This document shows positions 25,488 through 35,482 of a stretch of DNA of 64,000 nt, piece after piece. The DNA lies in NCBI GenBank assembly GCA_027531255.1, contig JAPZRU010000002.1:124001-188000 (forward strand), in the 5' to 3' direction. Under the pieces are notes generated by a model that did no database searches, was not told the DNA's origin, and was given only the letters and a program-made list of their open reading frames with translations. Both the position numbers and the translations under genes were made by a program. The number at the start of each line of letters is the position of its first letter. The stretch's first letter is position 1. Origin of the DNA: Steroidobacteraceae bacterium. GTDB lineage: Bacteria > Pseudomonadota > Gammaproteobacteria > Steroidobacterales > Steroidobacteraceae.

Positions 25488-26449
25488 TGCGCCGTCGCGA
25501 TTTCCTCGTACTGCCCCTGCTGTCCTCGTTCGCCGGCACCGCCGCGCGCGCCGCGCCGGCACCGCCGGTCAACGTGGTCGCGAGCTTCAGCATCCTCGCC
25601 GACCTGGTCGCGAAGGTCGCGGGACCCGCGGCGCGCGTGAGCGCGCTGGTCGGCCCGGATGGCGACGCGCACGTCTACGAACCGTCGCCCGCGGACGCGC
25701 GCCGCGTGCGCGAAGCCGCGCTGGTCGTCGTCAACGGCCTCGGCTTCGAGGGCTGGATGCCGCGGCTGATCCGTGCCTCCGGCTACCGCGGGCCGGTCGT
25801 CACCGCCACCGAGGGCATCGCCGCGCGGCCGGGCGGGCGGCATCCCGATCCGCACGCGTGGCAGGACCCGGCGCTCGTGAAGGCGTACGTGAACAACGTG
25901 CTGGCCGGCCTGACGCGCGCCGTGCCGGCCCTCGCGGCGACGTTCCGCGCGTCGGCCGCCGCGTTCGTCGACGAACTCGACGCGCTGGACGCCGACCTGC
26001 GCGCCCGCTTCGCGCGGGTGCCGGCGTCGCGGCGACGCGTGATCACCACGCACGACGCGTTCGCGTACTTCGGCGCAGCGTACGGCGTCGAGTTCCTGAC
26101 GCTCCAGGGCTGGACCACCGAGAACGAGCCGAGCGCGGCGGACGTCGCGCGACTGGTGCGCGTGGCCCGCACCGGCGGCGCGAGCGCCGCGTTCGTCGAG
26201 AACATCGCCGATCCGCGGCTCGTCCGGACGCTCGCGGCCGACACCGGGCTGCGGTTCGGCGGCCGCCTGTACTCGGACGCGCTGGCACCGCCGGGACACC
26301 CCGCATCGACCTACCTCGGGATGATGCGACACAACGCGGAGACGCTGCTCGCAGCGCTGGTCGACCGCGTGCAACCCGCCCGCTCGGACGCGGACGCCCC
26401 GGCCGCCGCAGTTCCCCCGTCCACCGCCGCCCAGGAGAACCCGGGATGA
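25487..26449 (+). CDS. znuA: ZnuA-type metal-binding periplasmic protein
   Basis: The 320-residue product starts [17 protein letters not shown], a twin-arginine-like signal with cleavage near ARAAP. Metal ligands of cluster A-I binding proteins are visible: DAHVYEP, DPHAW, TTHDAF and the late SDAL acid. There is no long His-rich loop, which many ZnuA proteins have, so specificity rests on context. It is translationally coupled to znuB upstream and to the second COG0523 gene downstream. Confidence 0.85.
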   Translation: MRRRDFLVLPLLSSFAGTAARAAPAPPVNVVASFSILADLVAKVAGPAARVSALVGPDGDAHVYEPSPADARRVREAALVVVNGLGFEGWMPRLIRASGYRGPVVTATEGIAARPGGRHPDPHAWQDPALVKAYVNNVLAGLTRAVPALAATFRASAAAFVDELDALDADLRARFARVPASRRRVITTHDAFAYFGAAYGVEFLTLQGWTTENEPSAADVARLVRVARTGGASAAFVENIADPRLVRTLAADTGLRFGGRLYSDALAPPGHPASTYLGMMRHNAETLLAALVDRVQPARSDADAPAAAVPPSTAAQENPG

Positions 26450-27792
26450 GCACCGCGAAGATCCCCGTCACCGTACTGACCGGCTTCCTCGGCGCGGGCA
26501 AGACCACGCTGCTGAACCGCATCCTCGCCGAGAACCACGGCCAGCGCATCGCGGTGATCGAGAACGAGTTCGGCGAGATCGGCGTCGACCAGGACCTCGT
26601 GATCGACGCCGACGAGGAAGTGTTCGAGATGAACAACGGCTGCATCTGCTGCACCGTGCGCGGCGACCTGATCCGCATCCTCGGCAACCTCGTGCGGCGC
26701 CGCGACCGCTTCGACCGCGTGGTGCTCGAGACCACGGGCCTCGCGAACCCCGGACCGGTCGCGCAGACCTTCTTCGTCGACGACGACGTGCGCGAGGCCT
26801 ACGCGCTCGACGGCATCGTCACGCTGGTCGACGCAGCGCACGTGCACCAGCACCTGGACGACAGCGAGGAAGCGCGCGAGCAGATCGCGTTCGCCGACGT
26901 GCTGGTGCTGAACAAGACGGACCTCGCGTCGCCCGAACGCCTCGACGGCCTGGAGCGGCGACTGCGCGGCATGAACGCGATGGCGCGCCTGCAGCGCGCG
27001 CGACTCGCCGACGTACCGATCGCCGAGGTGCTAGGCATCGGCGGTTTCGACCTGCGGCGCGCGCTCGAGCACAAGCCGACGTTCCTCGCACCGGAGTACC
27101 CGTTCGAGTGGGCCGGCGTCTACGCGCTCGAGGCCGGCCGCTACGAACTGCGCGTCGAGGACGGCCCGGACCCGGCGATGACGATGGTGCTCGACGCGGC
27201 GCGGCCGGGCGAGGCCGACGACCTGCGGCGCGCGGCCGAGCGCCTGTTCCGCCTGTTCTCGGGCACGGCCGGGGACGTGCGGCCCGGCGAGCGGCTCGCG
27301 CCGGAGCCGCGGCTCTACGAGCTAGCGCTCGGCAGCACCGGCACCAAGCGCTTCGTGATCGAGATCGCGACGCCCGGCGAGTACCTGCTGCTGACGCAGC
27401 ACCGGCCCGAGGAGTTCGCCCTGGAGGTCCGCGACTCTCGCGGCGCCACCGTCGCGCCGCGCGCGACCCGCGAGTTCGCGCCGGAGCACTCGCACGAGGA
27501 CGCCGTCGGCTCCATCAGCCTGGAGGTCGAGCCGGCGCTCGACCCGACGCGCTTCCGCAGCTGGCTCGGTGCCCTGCTGCGCGAGCAGGGCACGCGGATC
27601 TACCGGACGAAGGGCTTCCTGAACCTCGCGGACACGGACCAGCGCACCGTGCTGCAGGGCGTGCACATGCTGGTCGACACCGAGTCGCTCGGGCCGTGGG
27701 GCGAGCGACCGCGGCGCACGCAGCTCGTGCTGATCGGCAAGGAACTGGACCGCGAGGCGCTCGAGGCGGGCCTGCGCCGGTGCGTGGCGTGA
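26446..27792 (+). CDS. Second COG0523 GTPase, long form with inserted domain
   Basis: The 448-residue protein has P-loop GFLGAGKTT near residue 12, GCICC (65-69), ETTG and NKTD. Between the GTPase and the C-terminal CobW domain ([19 protein letters not shown]) it carries an extra segment of about 110 residues (roughly 235-345) followed by a HSH motif, a possible metal site. It differs clearly from the paralogue at 22536, so two chaperones with different clients are likely. The ATG overlaps the znuA stop and the stop overlaps the next GTG. Confidence 0.87.
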   Translation: MSTAKIPVTVLTGFLGAGKTTLLNRILAENHGQRIAVIENEFGEIGVDQDLVIDADEEVFEMNNGCICCTVRGDLIRILGNLVRRRDRFDRVVLETTGLANPGPVAQTFFVDDDVREAYALDGIVTLVDAAHVHQHLDDSEEAREQIAFADVLVLNKTDLASPERLDGLERRLRGMNAMARLQRARLADVPIAEVLGIGGFDLRRALEHKPTFLAPEYPFEWAGVYALEAGRYELRVEDGPDPAMTMVLDAARPGEADDLRRAAERLFRLFSGTAGDVRPGERLAPEPRLYELALGSTGTKRFVIEIATPGEYLLLTQHRPEEFALEVRDSRGATVAPRATREFAPEHSHEDAVGSISLEVEPALDPTRFRSWLGALLREQGTRIYRTKGFLNLADTDQRTVLQGVHMLVDTESLGPWGERPRRTQLVLIGKELDREALEAGLRRCVA

Positions 27793-28808
27793 CGGCCACC
27801 GCCGACGCGGCGCTCGACGAGGCCTGGTCGATCGCGACCGACGAGTACCCCACCGCGCTCGCCTTCGCGAGCGACGGGCGCTGCTGCGCGATCGGCGATG
27901 CCGGCGGCACCGTGGTCGTCGTCGACGCGGCCGAGGGGCGCGTGCTCGCGCGGCACAGCGCGGACGCCGCCGGCGTGCTCGCGCTCGCGTGGCAGCCGGG
28001 CACCCGCCGCCTCGCGGTCGGCGGCCAGTCCGGCGTGGTCGCGCTGTACGGCGCCGATGGCTGCGAGGCGGAAACGCCGCTCGACGGCGGCTGGCTCGAA
28101 CGGCTCGCGTGGCAGCCGGACGGCCGGCGGCTGGTCGCGGTGCAGGGCCGCACGCTGCATCAGCTGGATGCGGACGGCCGGCGCCTCGCGAGCAGCGCGC
28201 CGCAGGCCAGCACGCTGACCGGGCTCGCCTTCCGCGCGGGCGGCCGGCAGATCGTCACCTGCTGCTACGGCGGCGTCGCCGTGCACGACGCCGGCAGCCT
28301 CGCCGTCACGCGGCGCTTCCGGTGGAACGGCTCGCTGATCGCCCTGGCGCTCAGTCCGAACGACCGCGTGGTCGCCGCCGGGCTGCAGGACGCGACGGTG
28401 CACTTCTGGCGCTTCGCCGACGGCCGCGACGCGCAGATGTCCGGCTACGCGATGAAGCCGAAGTCGCTCGCGTTCAGTGCCGATTCGCAGTGGCTCGCGA
28501 CCAGCGGCGGCCCGGCCGTGATCGTCTGGCCGTTCGACGGCCGCGGTCCGGAAGGCCGCGAGCCACTGCTGCTGCCGGAGCACCCCGCGCCCGTCGAGTG
28601 GGTCGCGTACGCGCCGCGCAGTGCGGGGCTCGTCAGCGGCTGCCGCGCGGGCGAGCTGCGCCTGTGGGTGCCGCCGGTGCGGCGCGAACCGCTGGCCGTG
28701 AAGCCGCTCGGCCACGCGGTGGCCGGGCTCGCCTGGGGCGCAGACGGCGACGACGAACGGCTCGCGGTCGCCGACGCCGGCGGCACCGTGCGCGGCTGGA
28801 CGCTCTAG
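27789..28808 (+). CDS. WD40-repeat protein, last gene of the zinc operon
   Basis: The 339-residue product is built of degenerate WD40 blades (for example ALAFASDGRCCAIGDAGGTV, LAWQPGTRRLAVGGQSGVVA, LALSPNDRVVAAGLQDATVH), enough for about seven, so a single beta-propeller is expected. There is no signal peptide, so it is cytoplasmic. The GTG overlaps the stop of the COG0523 GTPase. Propellers of this kind scaffold protein contacts; a partnership with the GTPase is inferred from coupling only. Confidence 0.75.
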   Translation: MTATADAALDEAWSIATDEYPTALAFASDGRCCAIGDAGGTVVVVDAAEGRVLARHSADAAGVLALAWQPGTRRLAVGGQSGVVALYGADGCEAETPLDGGWLERLAWQPDGRRLVAVQGRTLHQLDADGRRLASSAPQASTLTGLAFRAGGRQIVTCCYGGVAVHDAGSLAVTRRFRWNGSLIALALSPNDRVVAAGLQDATVHFWRFADGRDAQMSGYAMKPKSLAFSADSQWLATSGGPAVIVWPFDGRGPEGREPLLLPEHPAPVEWVAYAPRSAGLVSGCRAGELRLWVPPVRREPLAVKPLGHAVAGLAWGADGDDERLAVADAGGTVRGWTL

Positions 28809-28834
28809 GCGGGGCACGTGGCCCTCTCGAGAGT

Positions 28835-28854
28835 AGTGATGTTATAACATCACT
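28835..28854. promoter_or_regulatory. Perfect 20-bp Zur palindrome
   Basis: AGTGATGTTATAACATCACT is a perfect palindrome and contains the GTTATAAC core of proteobacterial Zur sites. It lies between the WD40 stop and the TonB receptor start (28 nt ahead of the GTG), so it should control the receptor-PepSY unit. Confidence 0.85.
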
Positions 28855-28882
28855 CCTCTTGCGACTCCCGGCGAGGACGCCC

Positions 28883-31006
28883 GTGTCCATCCCCTGCCCG
28901 CCTCGCGCACTTGCGTCTCGATCCCTCGTGCCCGCCCTGCTGCTCGGCGGCGCCGGGCTCTGGCCTTCGCAGGTCGGCGCCGCGGCCGCGTCCTCGACCG
29001 TCGAATCGGTGACCGTCATCGGCCAGCGCGAGCGCACGACCGTCGGCGTGGGTTCGCGGCTGGCGCTGCCGGCCGGCGAACTGCCGGCCAGCGTGCACTG
29101 GATCGCGCGCGACGAACTGCTCCAGCGCGGCGACCACTCCACGGCGCAGGCCGTGGCCCGCGCGCCCGGCTTCACCACCGTCGGCATGAGCGCCTTTGCC
29201 GGGTCGGCGCTGGCGGCGCGCGGGTTCACCGGCAACGCCTCGATCGGGCAGCTCTACGACGGGCAGCGGCTGCTCGTCAGCGGCGGCGCGATGAGCTTCC
29301 CGGTCGACACGTGGGCCTTCGAGCGCGTCGAGGTGCTCGCAGGGCCCGCGTCGGTGCTGTACGGCGCCGGCACGATCGGTGGCGCGGTCAACTACGCACC
29401 GCGGACGATCCGTCGCGACCAGCTCGCGCTCGAGGCGCTCGCGGCGACCGGCAGCTGGCAGACCCATCGGCTCGGCGTGGCCGCCAGCGGGCCGCTCGGC
29501 GCTGCCACCGCGTTCCGCGTCAACGCCGTACGACACCGCAGCGACGGCTACGTCGCGCGCAACGAGCAGGCGCGCTGGGCCGCCTCGGTCGCCGTGCTCC
29601 GCGACCTCTCGCCCACGCTCACGGTGTCGGGCTTCTACGACGGGGGTCGCATCGACGATCGCGGCTACTTCGGCACGCCGCTGATCGGCGGCCGCATCGA
29701 CCCGCGCACCCGGCGCGCGAACTTCAACGTCGAGGACGCGAGCACGACGTTCGACAACGATTGGGTGCGGGCGCGGATCGACTGGCGACCGCGCCCCGGG
29801 CTCGCGATCCGCAACGAGACCTACCGGCTGACGACGTTCCGGGACTTCCGCAATCTCGAGAACTACACGTGGGTGCCGGCGACGGGCCGGGTCGCGCGCA
29901 GCTTCAACTTCGGCACCGACATCGACCAGGCGCAGTGGGGCAACCGCCTCGACGTCACCTGGTCCGGTACGCCCGGCGGGCGCCCGGCCGAGATCGCGCT
30001 CGGCATCGAGTACACGCGCGTCGACTACGAAACGCTGACGGTGACGCGCGGTGGCACGAGCGTCGATCCCTATGCGTTCACGCCCGGTCGCTTCGATCCC
30101 GGGCCGGGGCTCGCACCCGCGCTCGGCACCGACACCGTGCAGCGCTCCGCACATGCCGAGGGCACGGTGGCGCTGGGGCGCGGCTGGCGTGCGGTCGGCG
30201 GAGTGCGCGCGGAGCGGATCGACCTCGAGCGTTTCAATCGCGCGGACGGCTCGCGCGTCGGGCTCGCGTTCGAGCCTCTGACGTGGCGAGCCGGCTTCGT
30301 CGGGCCGCTCGGCGACGGCGTCACCGCCTACGGACAGTACGTCGTCGGCAACGACGCGGCCGGCTCGCTGATCAGTCTCCCGGCGACCAATGCCGCCCGA
30401 CTGCAGACGGGCCGCCAGGTGGAACTCGGCCTCCGCCACTCGCTGCCGGCGGCCGGCCTCGCGTGGTCGGTCGCGGCCTACCGGATCACGAAGGACGACC
30501 TCGTGTCGCGCGACCCGGCGAATCCGAACCTGGCGCAACAGATCGGCCGGCAGTCGTCGAGGGGCGTGGAACTCGCGACCCGCTTCGAGCCCGTGCGCTG
30601 GCTGCGGCTCGACCTGAACGGCAGCGTCCTCGAGGCGCGCTTCGACGACTTCAACGAACTGGTCGCGGGGACCCTGGTGGCGAGGGCCGGCCGGGTGCCG
30701 CCGAACGCGCCCGAGCGCCTCGCCAATCTCTGGGTGACGGTCCGGCCGGCGGGACGCGTCGAGTTCGGCGGCGGCGCGCGCTACGTCGGGCCGCGCTGGT
30801 CCAACAACGCCAACACGCTCGCGATCCCGTCGTACGTGCTTGTGGACGCATACGCCGACTGGCGATTCGCATCGGACGCGACGCTGTCGCTGCGCGTCCG
30901 CAACGTCGCGGACCGCGACTGGGTGGTGGCGCCCTACAATGCCGGCGCGCAGTGGGCACTCGGCGACCCTCGCGCGGTCGAAGTGGCGCTTCGCTGGTCG
31001 CTCTGA
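28883..31006 (+). CDS. TonB-dependent outer-membrane receptor (Zur-controlled, probably zinc)
   Basis: The GTG at 28883 gives 707 residues: signal peptide ending near QVGAAAA, a TonB-box-like ESVTVIGQ, the plug (ARDELLQRGDHSTAQAVARA to VEVLAGPASVLYGAGTIGGA) and a 22-strand barrel ending in RWSL. It fits the siderophore-type receptor family. The adjacent Zur palindrome argues for uptake of zinc or a zinc-chelator complex, not iron. PepSY follows 11 nt later. Confidence 0.85.
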   Translation: MSIPCPPRALASRSLVPALLLGGAGLWPSQVGAAAASSTVESVTVIGQRERTTVGVGSRLALPAGELPASVHWIARDELLQRGDHSTAQAVARAPGFTTVGMSAFAGSALAARGFTGNASIGQLYDGQRLLVSGGAMSFPVDTWAFERVEVLAGPASVLYGAGTIGGAVNYAPRTIRRDQLALEALAATGSWQTHRLGVAASGPLGAATAFRVNAVRHRSDGYVARNEQARWAASVAVLRDLSPTLTVSGFYDGGRIDDRGYFGTPLIGGRIDPRTRRANFNVEDASTTFDNDWVRARIDWRPRPGLAIRNETYRLTTFRDFRNLENYTWVPATGRVARSFNFGTDIDQAQWGNRLDVTWSGTPGGRPAEIALGIEYTRVDYETLTVTRGGTSVDPYAFTPGRFDPGPGLAPALGTDTVQRSAHAEGTVALGRGWRAVGGVRAERIDLERFNRADGSRVGLAFEPLTWRAGFVGPLGDGVTAYGQYVVGNDAAGSLISLPATNAARLQTGRQVELGLRHSLPAAGLAWSVAAYRITKDDLVSRDPANPNLAQQIGRQSSRGVELATRFEPVRWLRLDLNGSVLEARFDDFNELVAGTLVARAGRVPPNAPERLANLWVTVRPAGRVEFGGGARYVGPRWSNNANTLAIPSYVLVDAYADWRFASDATLSLRVRNVADRDWVVAPYNAGAQWALGDPRAVEVALRWSL

Positions 31007-31017
31007 GTCGCGCCCGC

Positions 31018-32517
31018 GTGGGCATCCGGCTGCAGCGCGGACTGCACGTGGCGGCACGCCTGCACCGTGTGCTCGGCCTCGCGCTGGCGGCGCTGTTCGT
31101 CACCTGGTTCGCGTCCGGCATCGCGATGGTCTACTACCGGCCGCCGCTGCTCGACGACGCGGAGCGCCTCGGCTTCGCCGCGCCGCTGGACGCGACCACC
31201 ACGGCGACGACGCGCGTCCTGCCGGCGGCCGCGGTGCCCCCGCTCGCGGCCGCGTGGCCCGACGTCTCCGACCTGCGGCTCGCGCGGTTCGGCGAACGCT
31301 GGCTCTATCGCTGGCGGACCGGCGACGGCTGGCAGGCGGCATGGGCGGACGACGGCACGCCGGCGCGATTCGACGGCCACGCGCTCGCGGCCGAGGCGCG
31401 ACGCTGGCTGGGCGATGCGCGGTCCTGGCGGTACGTCGGCGAGGTCGACGGCGACACGCAGTGGACCTTCTTCGCAGGCGCGCGACCGCACCTGCCGCTG
31501 CTGCGGTTCGCGACGGACGGTCCGCTGCACCGCGACGTCTACTTCTCGAGCCGTACCGGCGAGCCGGTCGTCGCGACGACGCCGGGCAGCCGGCTGCTGT
31601 ACCTGCTCGGGCCGGGACTGCACTACTTCTCGTTCGCGCCGCTGCGCAGCGCGGACTCGGCCTGGCGGACGGTCGTGATCGTCAGTTCGGCGCTCGGCGT
31701 CCTGCTCTGCGTCATCGGGCTCGTGCTCGGGATCGCGCGGCTGCGACTGCGTCGCTGGTGGACCGGACGCGCCCGCGCGATCCCGTACGCCGCGCCGGCG
31801 CTGCGTCGCCATCACTGGAGCGGCCTCGCCTTCGGCGTGCTCGGCCTGACCTTCGTCACGAGCGGCCTCCTCTCGATGAATCCCGGGCGCATGTTCCCTC
31901 CGACCGCGGTAGACGCGCGGACGGAGGCGGCCGCGCTAGGACCACCGCCGCCGCTCGAGGCATATCCGGCGCCCGTCGCGGCCGGCCCGACAAGGGAACT
32001 CCACTGGCATCGCCGCGCCGGCCGGCCCGCGCTGGTCGCGCTCGTATCGCTCGACGAGCGTCGGGTGTACCTGGCGCGCGGGCAGGCGTGGCAGATCGAG
32101 CCCCCGTGGTCGCGCGAGGCTGCGACTGCGCACGCGGCGGCCGCGGTGTCGGCCACCGGCGCCAGCGTGCTGCGCACGGAATGGCTCGCGCGGTTCGACG
32201 ACCACTACTACGCGCGCAAGGAGCGGCACCGGCCGCTGCCGGCCGTGCGCGTGATCGCGAGTGATGGGCGCTGGTTCTACTTCGACGGCGTCACCGGCGC
32301 GCCGCTCTCGACCACCAGCCCCGCGACCCGCGTCCGACGCTGGCTCTACCACGGGCTGCACAGCTTCGACGTCCAGTGGCTGCTGCAACGCCCGCGCCTG
32401 TGGGAAGCGACGATCTGGGCCGTGAGCCTCGCGGGACTGGCGTTCGCGACGCTCGCGGCGAGGCTGGCCTTCGGCGGCGCGCGGCGGAAGCCTCGTCGCC
32501 CGGGCGTGATGTTATAG
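31018..32517 (+). CDS. PepSY-associated transmembrane protein
   Basis: The 499-residue protein has four main membrane helices (LALAALFVTWFASGIAMVYY, VIVSSALGVLLCVIGLVLG, GLAFGVLGLTFVTSGLLS and one near the C-terminus) and PepSY-like periplasmic parts (VYFSSRTGEPV, WFYFDGVTGAPLS). Proteins of this type accompany TonB receptors and some act as reductases for imported metal complexes. Its place directly after a Zur-controlled receptor suggests release of metal or processing of the ligand. The GTG start at 31018 is a choice among few options. Confidence 0.75.
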   Translation: MGIRLQRGLHVAARLHRVLGLALAALFVTWFASGIAMVYYRPPLLDDAERLGFAAPLDATTTATTRVLPAAAVPPLAAAWPDVSDLRLARFGERWLYRWRTGDGWQAAWADDGTPARFDGHALAAEARRWLGDARSWRYVGEVDGDTQWTFFAGARPHLPLLRFATDGPLHRDVYFSSRTGEPVVATTPGSRLLYLLGPGLHYFSFAPLRSADSAWRTVVIVSSALGVLLCVIGLVLGIARLRLRRWWTGRARAIPYAAPALRRHHWSGLAFGVLGLTFVTSGLLSMNPGRMFPPTAVDARTEAAALGPPPPLEAYPAPVAAGPTRELHWHRRAGRPALVALVSLDERRVYLARGQAWQIEPPWSREAATAHAAAAVSATGASVLRTEWLARFDDHYYARKERHRPLPAVRVIASDGRWFYFDGVTGAPLSTTSPATRVRRWLYHGLHSFDVQWLLQRPRLWEATIWAVSLAGLAFATLAARLAFGGARRKPRRPGVML

Positions 32518-32520
32518 TAT
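32506..32520. promoter_or_regulatory. Zur-like half palindrome upstream of the second receptor
   Basis: GTGATGTTATAGTAT matches ten to eleven bases of the perfect palindrome at 28835-28854 and then diverges. It overlaps the last codons of the PepSY gene, 62 nt before the receptor ATG. Confidence 0.65.
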
Positions 32521-32581
32521 CTCGCTCCCGATTCCCGCCGCGCCCGCGCTGGCCCGGCGGCAGTTCCCAGGAGCCAGATCG

Positions 32582-34717
32582 ATGTCCCCTACCTCGAAGT
32601 CGTCCGGCCTCGCGTTGGCCGTCGTCGCGGCGCTCGCACCGGCCGCGGCGAACGCCCAGGCCGCCGGCGCGGCCACCCTCGACGAGGTGGTGATCACCGC
32701 CCAGCGGCAGGCCTACCGCGGCGAAGTGCCGATCGTCGACACGCCGCAGTCGATCACGGTGATCGACGTGGCGATGCTCGAGGACGCGGGCATCACCCGC
32801 CTGCAGGACGCGCTCGACCTGTCCGCCTCGGTCGCACGCCAGAACAACTTCGGCGGACTGTGGGACAGCTTCGCGGTGCGCGGCCTCGCCGGCGACGAGA
32901 ACAACCCGAGCGGCTACCTCGTCAACGGCTTCAACGCCGGCCGCGGCTTCGGCGGCCCGCGCGACGCCTCCGGCATCGAGCGCATCGAGGTGCTGAAGGG
33001 GCCGAACGCGGCGCTGTACGGTCGGGGTGAGCCCGGCGGCAGCGTGAACCTCGTGACCAAGCGGCCGTCGTTCGAGGCCGGCGGCGAGGTCGGGCTGAGG
33101 TATGGCAGCTTCGACCTCAAGCGCGCGGACTTCGACTGGAACCAGCCGCTAGGCCGCGCGGTCGCGGTGCGCGCGGTCGGCTTCTACGAGGATGCGGGCA
33201 GCTTCCGCGACACCCTCGAGACCACGCGGTACGGCGCGAACCCCTCGGTGCTGTGGCGCGTGAGCGAGTCCACGAGCGTGACCTACGAGCTCGAGGTCGC
33301 GCGCCACGAGATCCCGTTCGACCGCGGCATCGTCGCGCCGGGCGGCGTGCTCGGCGCGCTTCCCGAGGACCGGTTCCTCGGCGAGCCCGGCGACGGCCCG
33401 CTGGTCGCGCAGGCGCTCGGCCACCAGCTGCAGCTGCAGCACGCGCTCGGCGCCGACTGGACGCTGCTGCTCGGCGCCGGCCGGCGCGACACGGACCTCG
33501 AGGGCTTCTCGACGGAGCCGGAACTCGCGACGAGCCGGCAGCGGCTGTTCGTCGACGGCCGCTCGCTGTCGCGCCAGCGCCGCTTCCGCGACTACGACGC
33601 CGAGCACGCCGTGTACCGGGCGGAGCTCGCCGGCCGCTTCGCCACCGGCCGCGCGACTCACAACGTGATGGTCGGCGTCGACTACGACGCGTTCGACAAC
33701 TCGCAGCTCTTCCTGCGCTCCCGGCCGCCCGTGATCACTCCGGCCACGACCGCTCTCGCCGCCAACGACATCGACATCCTCGCGCCGGTCTACGGCCGCT
33801 TCCCGCTGCCGACGCCCGGCCCGCAGACCAACCGCCTCGACGAGCAGCGCGCCTGGGGCGTGTACCTGCAGGACCACGTCGAGCTGACCGAGCGGCTGCA
33901 CGTGCGCGTCGGCGGCCGCTACGACGACTTCTCGCAGGACTCGCTGAACCGTGCGAACGGCGCCCGCACGAGCTTCTCGGACTCGAAGTTCAGCCCGCAG
34001 GCGGGCGTGGTGTACGACGTGACGGAGAAGGTCTCGCTCTACGCCGGCTACGGCCAGGGCTTCCGGCCGAACTCCGGCGCGGACGCGGCGGGCCGCGCGT
34101 TCGAGCCGGAGGAATCGGAGTCGTACGAGATCGGCGCGAAGTTCGCCCTCGCGGACGGTGCGCTGACCGGCACGCTCGCGCTGTTCTCGCTCGAGAAGAC
34201 CAACATCCTGACGGCCGACCCGGTGAATGCCGGGTTCTCGCTCGCGATCGGCGAGGCCGAGAGCCGCGGCCTCGAACTCGACCTGGCGGGCCGTCTGCCC
34301 GGCGGCTTCGACCTCTGGTTCTCGTACGCGTACGTGGACGCCGAGGCCGCGAGAGACGCGCGCGACGTCAACTTCGGGCTCGCGATCCGCGCGGGCGACC
34401 CGCTGATCAACGTGCCCGAGCACACCGCGAGCCTGCTGCTGTCGCGCACGTTCCGCGTCCAGGGCACCGAACTGACGCTCGGCGGCGGCGTGCGCCACGT
34501 CGGCGAACGCCTGGGCGAGACCGCGACCACGTTCGAACTGCCGGACTACACTCTCGCGCGCGTCTACGCCGCGTGGCAGCCGACCGAGCGCCTCGCACTC
34601 CGCGCCGAGATCGACAACCTGTTCGGCGAGGAGTGGTACCCGAGCTCGTTCTCGCGCCTGTGGGTGGCGCCGGGCGCGCCGCGCCGCGGCTCGTTGTCGC
34701 TCCGCTACCGATTCTAG
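32582..34717 (+). CDS. TonB-dependent siderophore-type receptor (Zur-controlled)
   Basis: The 711-residue protein has a signal peptide (ALAPAAANAQA), TonB box TLDEVVITAQR, plug landmarks (DTPQSITVID, GIERIEVLKGPNAALYGRGE, PGGSVNLVTKRP) and a barrel ending RGSLSLRYRF. It is of the FhuA/FpvA type that takes metallophore complexes. The ATG follows a good GGAG site. The Zur-like box upstream and the ABC genes downstream (3-nt gap) place it in one zinc-regulated unit, so a zinc metallophore is more likely than a ferric one. Confidence 0.85.
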   Translation: MSPTSKSSGLALAVVAALAPAAANAQAAGAATLDEVVITAQRQAYRGEVPIVDTPQSITVIDVAMLEDAGITRLQDALDLSASVARQNNFGGLWDSFAVRGLAGDENNPSGYLVNGFNAGRGFGGPRDASGIERIEVLKGPNAALYGRGEPGGSVNLVTKRPSFEAGGEVGLRYGSFDLKRADFDWNQPLGRAVAVRAVGFYEDAGSFRDTLETTRYGANPSVLWRVSESTSVTYELEVARHEIPFDRGIVAPGGVLGALPEDRFLGEPGDGPLVAQALGHQLQLQHALGADWTLLLGAGRRDTDLEGFSTEPELATSRQRLFVDGRSLSRQRRFRDYDAEHAVYRAELAGRFATGRATHNVMVGVDYDAFDNSQLFLRSRPPVITPATTALAANDIDILAPVYGRFPLPTPGPQTNRLDEQRAWGVYLQDHVELTERLHVRVGGRYDDFSQDSLNRANGARTSFSDSKFSPQAGVVYDVTEKVSLYAGYGQGFRPNSGADAAGRAFEPEESESYEIGAKFALADGALTGTLALFSLEKTNILTADPVNAGFSLAIGEAESRGLELDLAGRLPGGFDLWFSYAYVDAEAARDARDVNFGLAIRAGDPLINVPEHTASLLLSRTFRVQGTELTLGGGVRHVGERLGETATTFELPDYTLARVYAAWQPTERLALRAEIDNLFGEEWYPSSFSRLWVAPGAPRRGSLSLRYRF

Positions 34718-34720
34718 GCG

Positions 34721-35482
34721 ATGCGCGCGCTCGAGGCTCCCGCGGCTGCAGCCGCCGCTGCGCCCGCGATCGCGATCGCGATCGACGGCCTCGAGGCCGA
34801 CCGCGGCGACCGTCCGGTACTGCGCGGCCTGAAGCTGTCGGTCGCGGCCGGCGAGGTCTACGCGCTGCTCGGCGCGAACGGCGCCGGCAAGTCCACCACG
34901 CTCGCGGCGCTGCTCGGCTTCCTCGCGCCCCGCGCCGGCAGCCTCGCGGTCTGCGGGCGCTCGCCACAGGCCGAGCTCAACGCGGTGCGGCGGATCGTCG
35001 CCTACCTGCCCGAGAACGTCGCGCTCTACGAGCACCTGAGCGCGGTCGAGAACGTCCGCTACTTTCTCGATCTCGCGGGCGAGCGGCGCGGTGCGGACGA
35101 GATCGACGCCGCGCTCGCCGAAGTACGGCTGGCCGCCGACGCCGCGCGCCAGCGCGTGGGCACCTACTCGAAGGGCATGCGCCAGAAGACCGCCATCGCG
35201 CTGGCGCTGCTGCGCCGCGCGCCGGTGCTGCTGCTGGACGAGCCGACGACCGGCCTCGATCCCGGCGCGACGCGCGAGTTCCACCGGCTGCTCGACGCGC
35301 TGCGCGGGCGCGGCGTCGCGATCCTGATGGTCACCCACGACCTGCTCGGTGCGGCCGAGCTGGCGGACCGCATCGGCCTGCTCGCGGGCGGGCGGCTCAC
35401 GCACGAGTGGTGCGCGGCGCCCGGCCCGGCGCGGTTCGATCTCGCTGCGCTGCACCGGGGGTTCGCGGAGTCGACCGCGTGA
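34721..35482 (+). CDS. ABC transporter ATPase (ABC-2/NosF-like)
   Basis: The 253-residue ATPase has Walker A GANGAGKST (51-59), signature YSKGMRQKT and Walker B VLLLDEPTTGLDP, all of the ABC-2 exporter class also seen in NosF. It begins 3 nt after the receptor stop, and the permease GTG overlaps its stop. The pair of permeases that follow are its obvious membrane partners. The transported substrate is unknown. Confidence 0.85.
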   Translation: MRALEAPAAAAAAAPAIAIAIDGLEADRGDRPVLRGLKLSVAAGEVYALLGANGAGKSTTLAALLGFLAPRAGSLAVCGRSPQAELNAVRRIVAYLPENVALYEHLSAVENVRYFLDLAGERRGADEIDAALAEVRLAADAARQRVGTYSKGMRQKTAIALALLRRAPVLLLDEPTTGLDPGATREFHRLLDALRGRGVAILMVTHDLLGAAELADRIGLLAGGRLTHEWCAAPGPARFDLAALHRGFAESTA

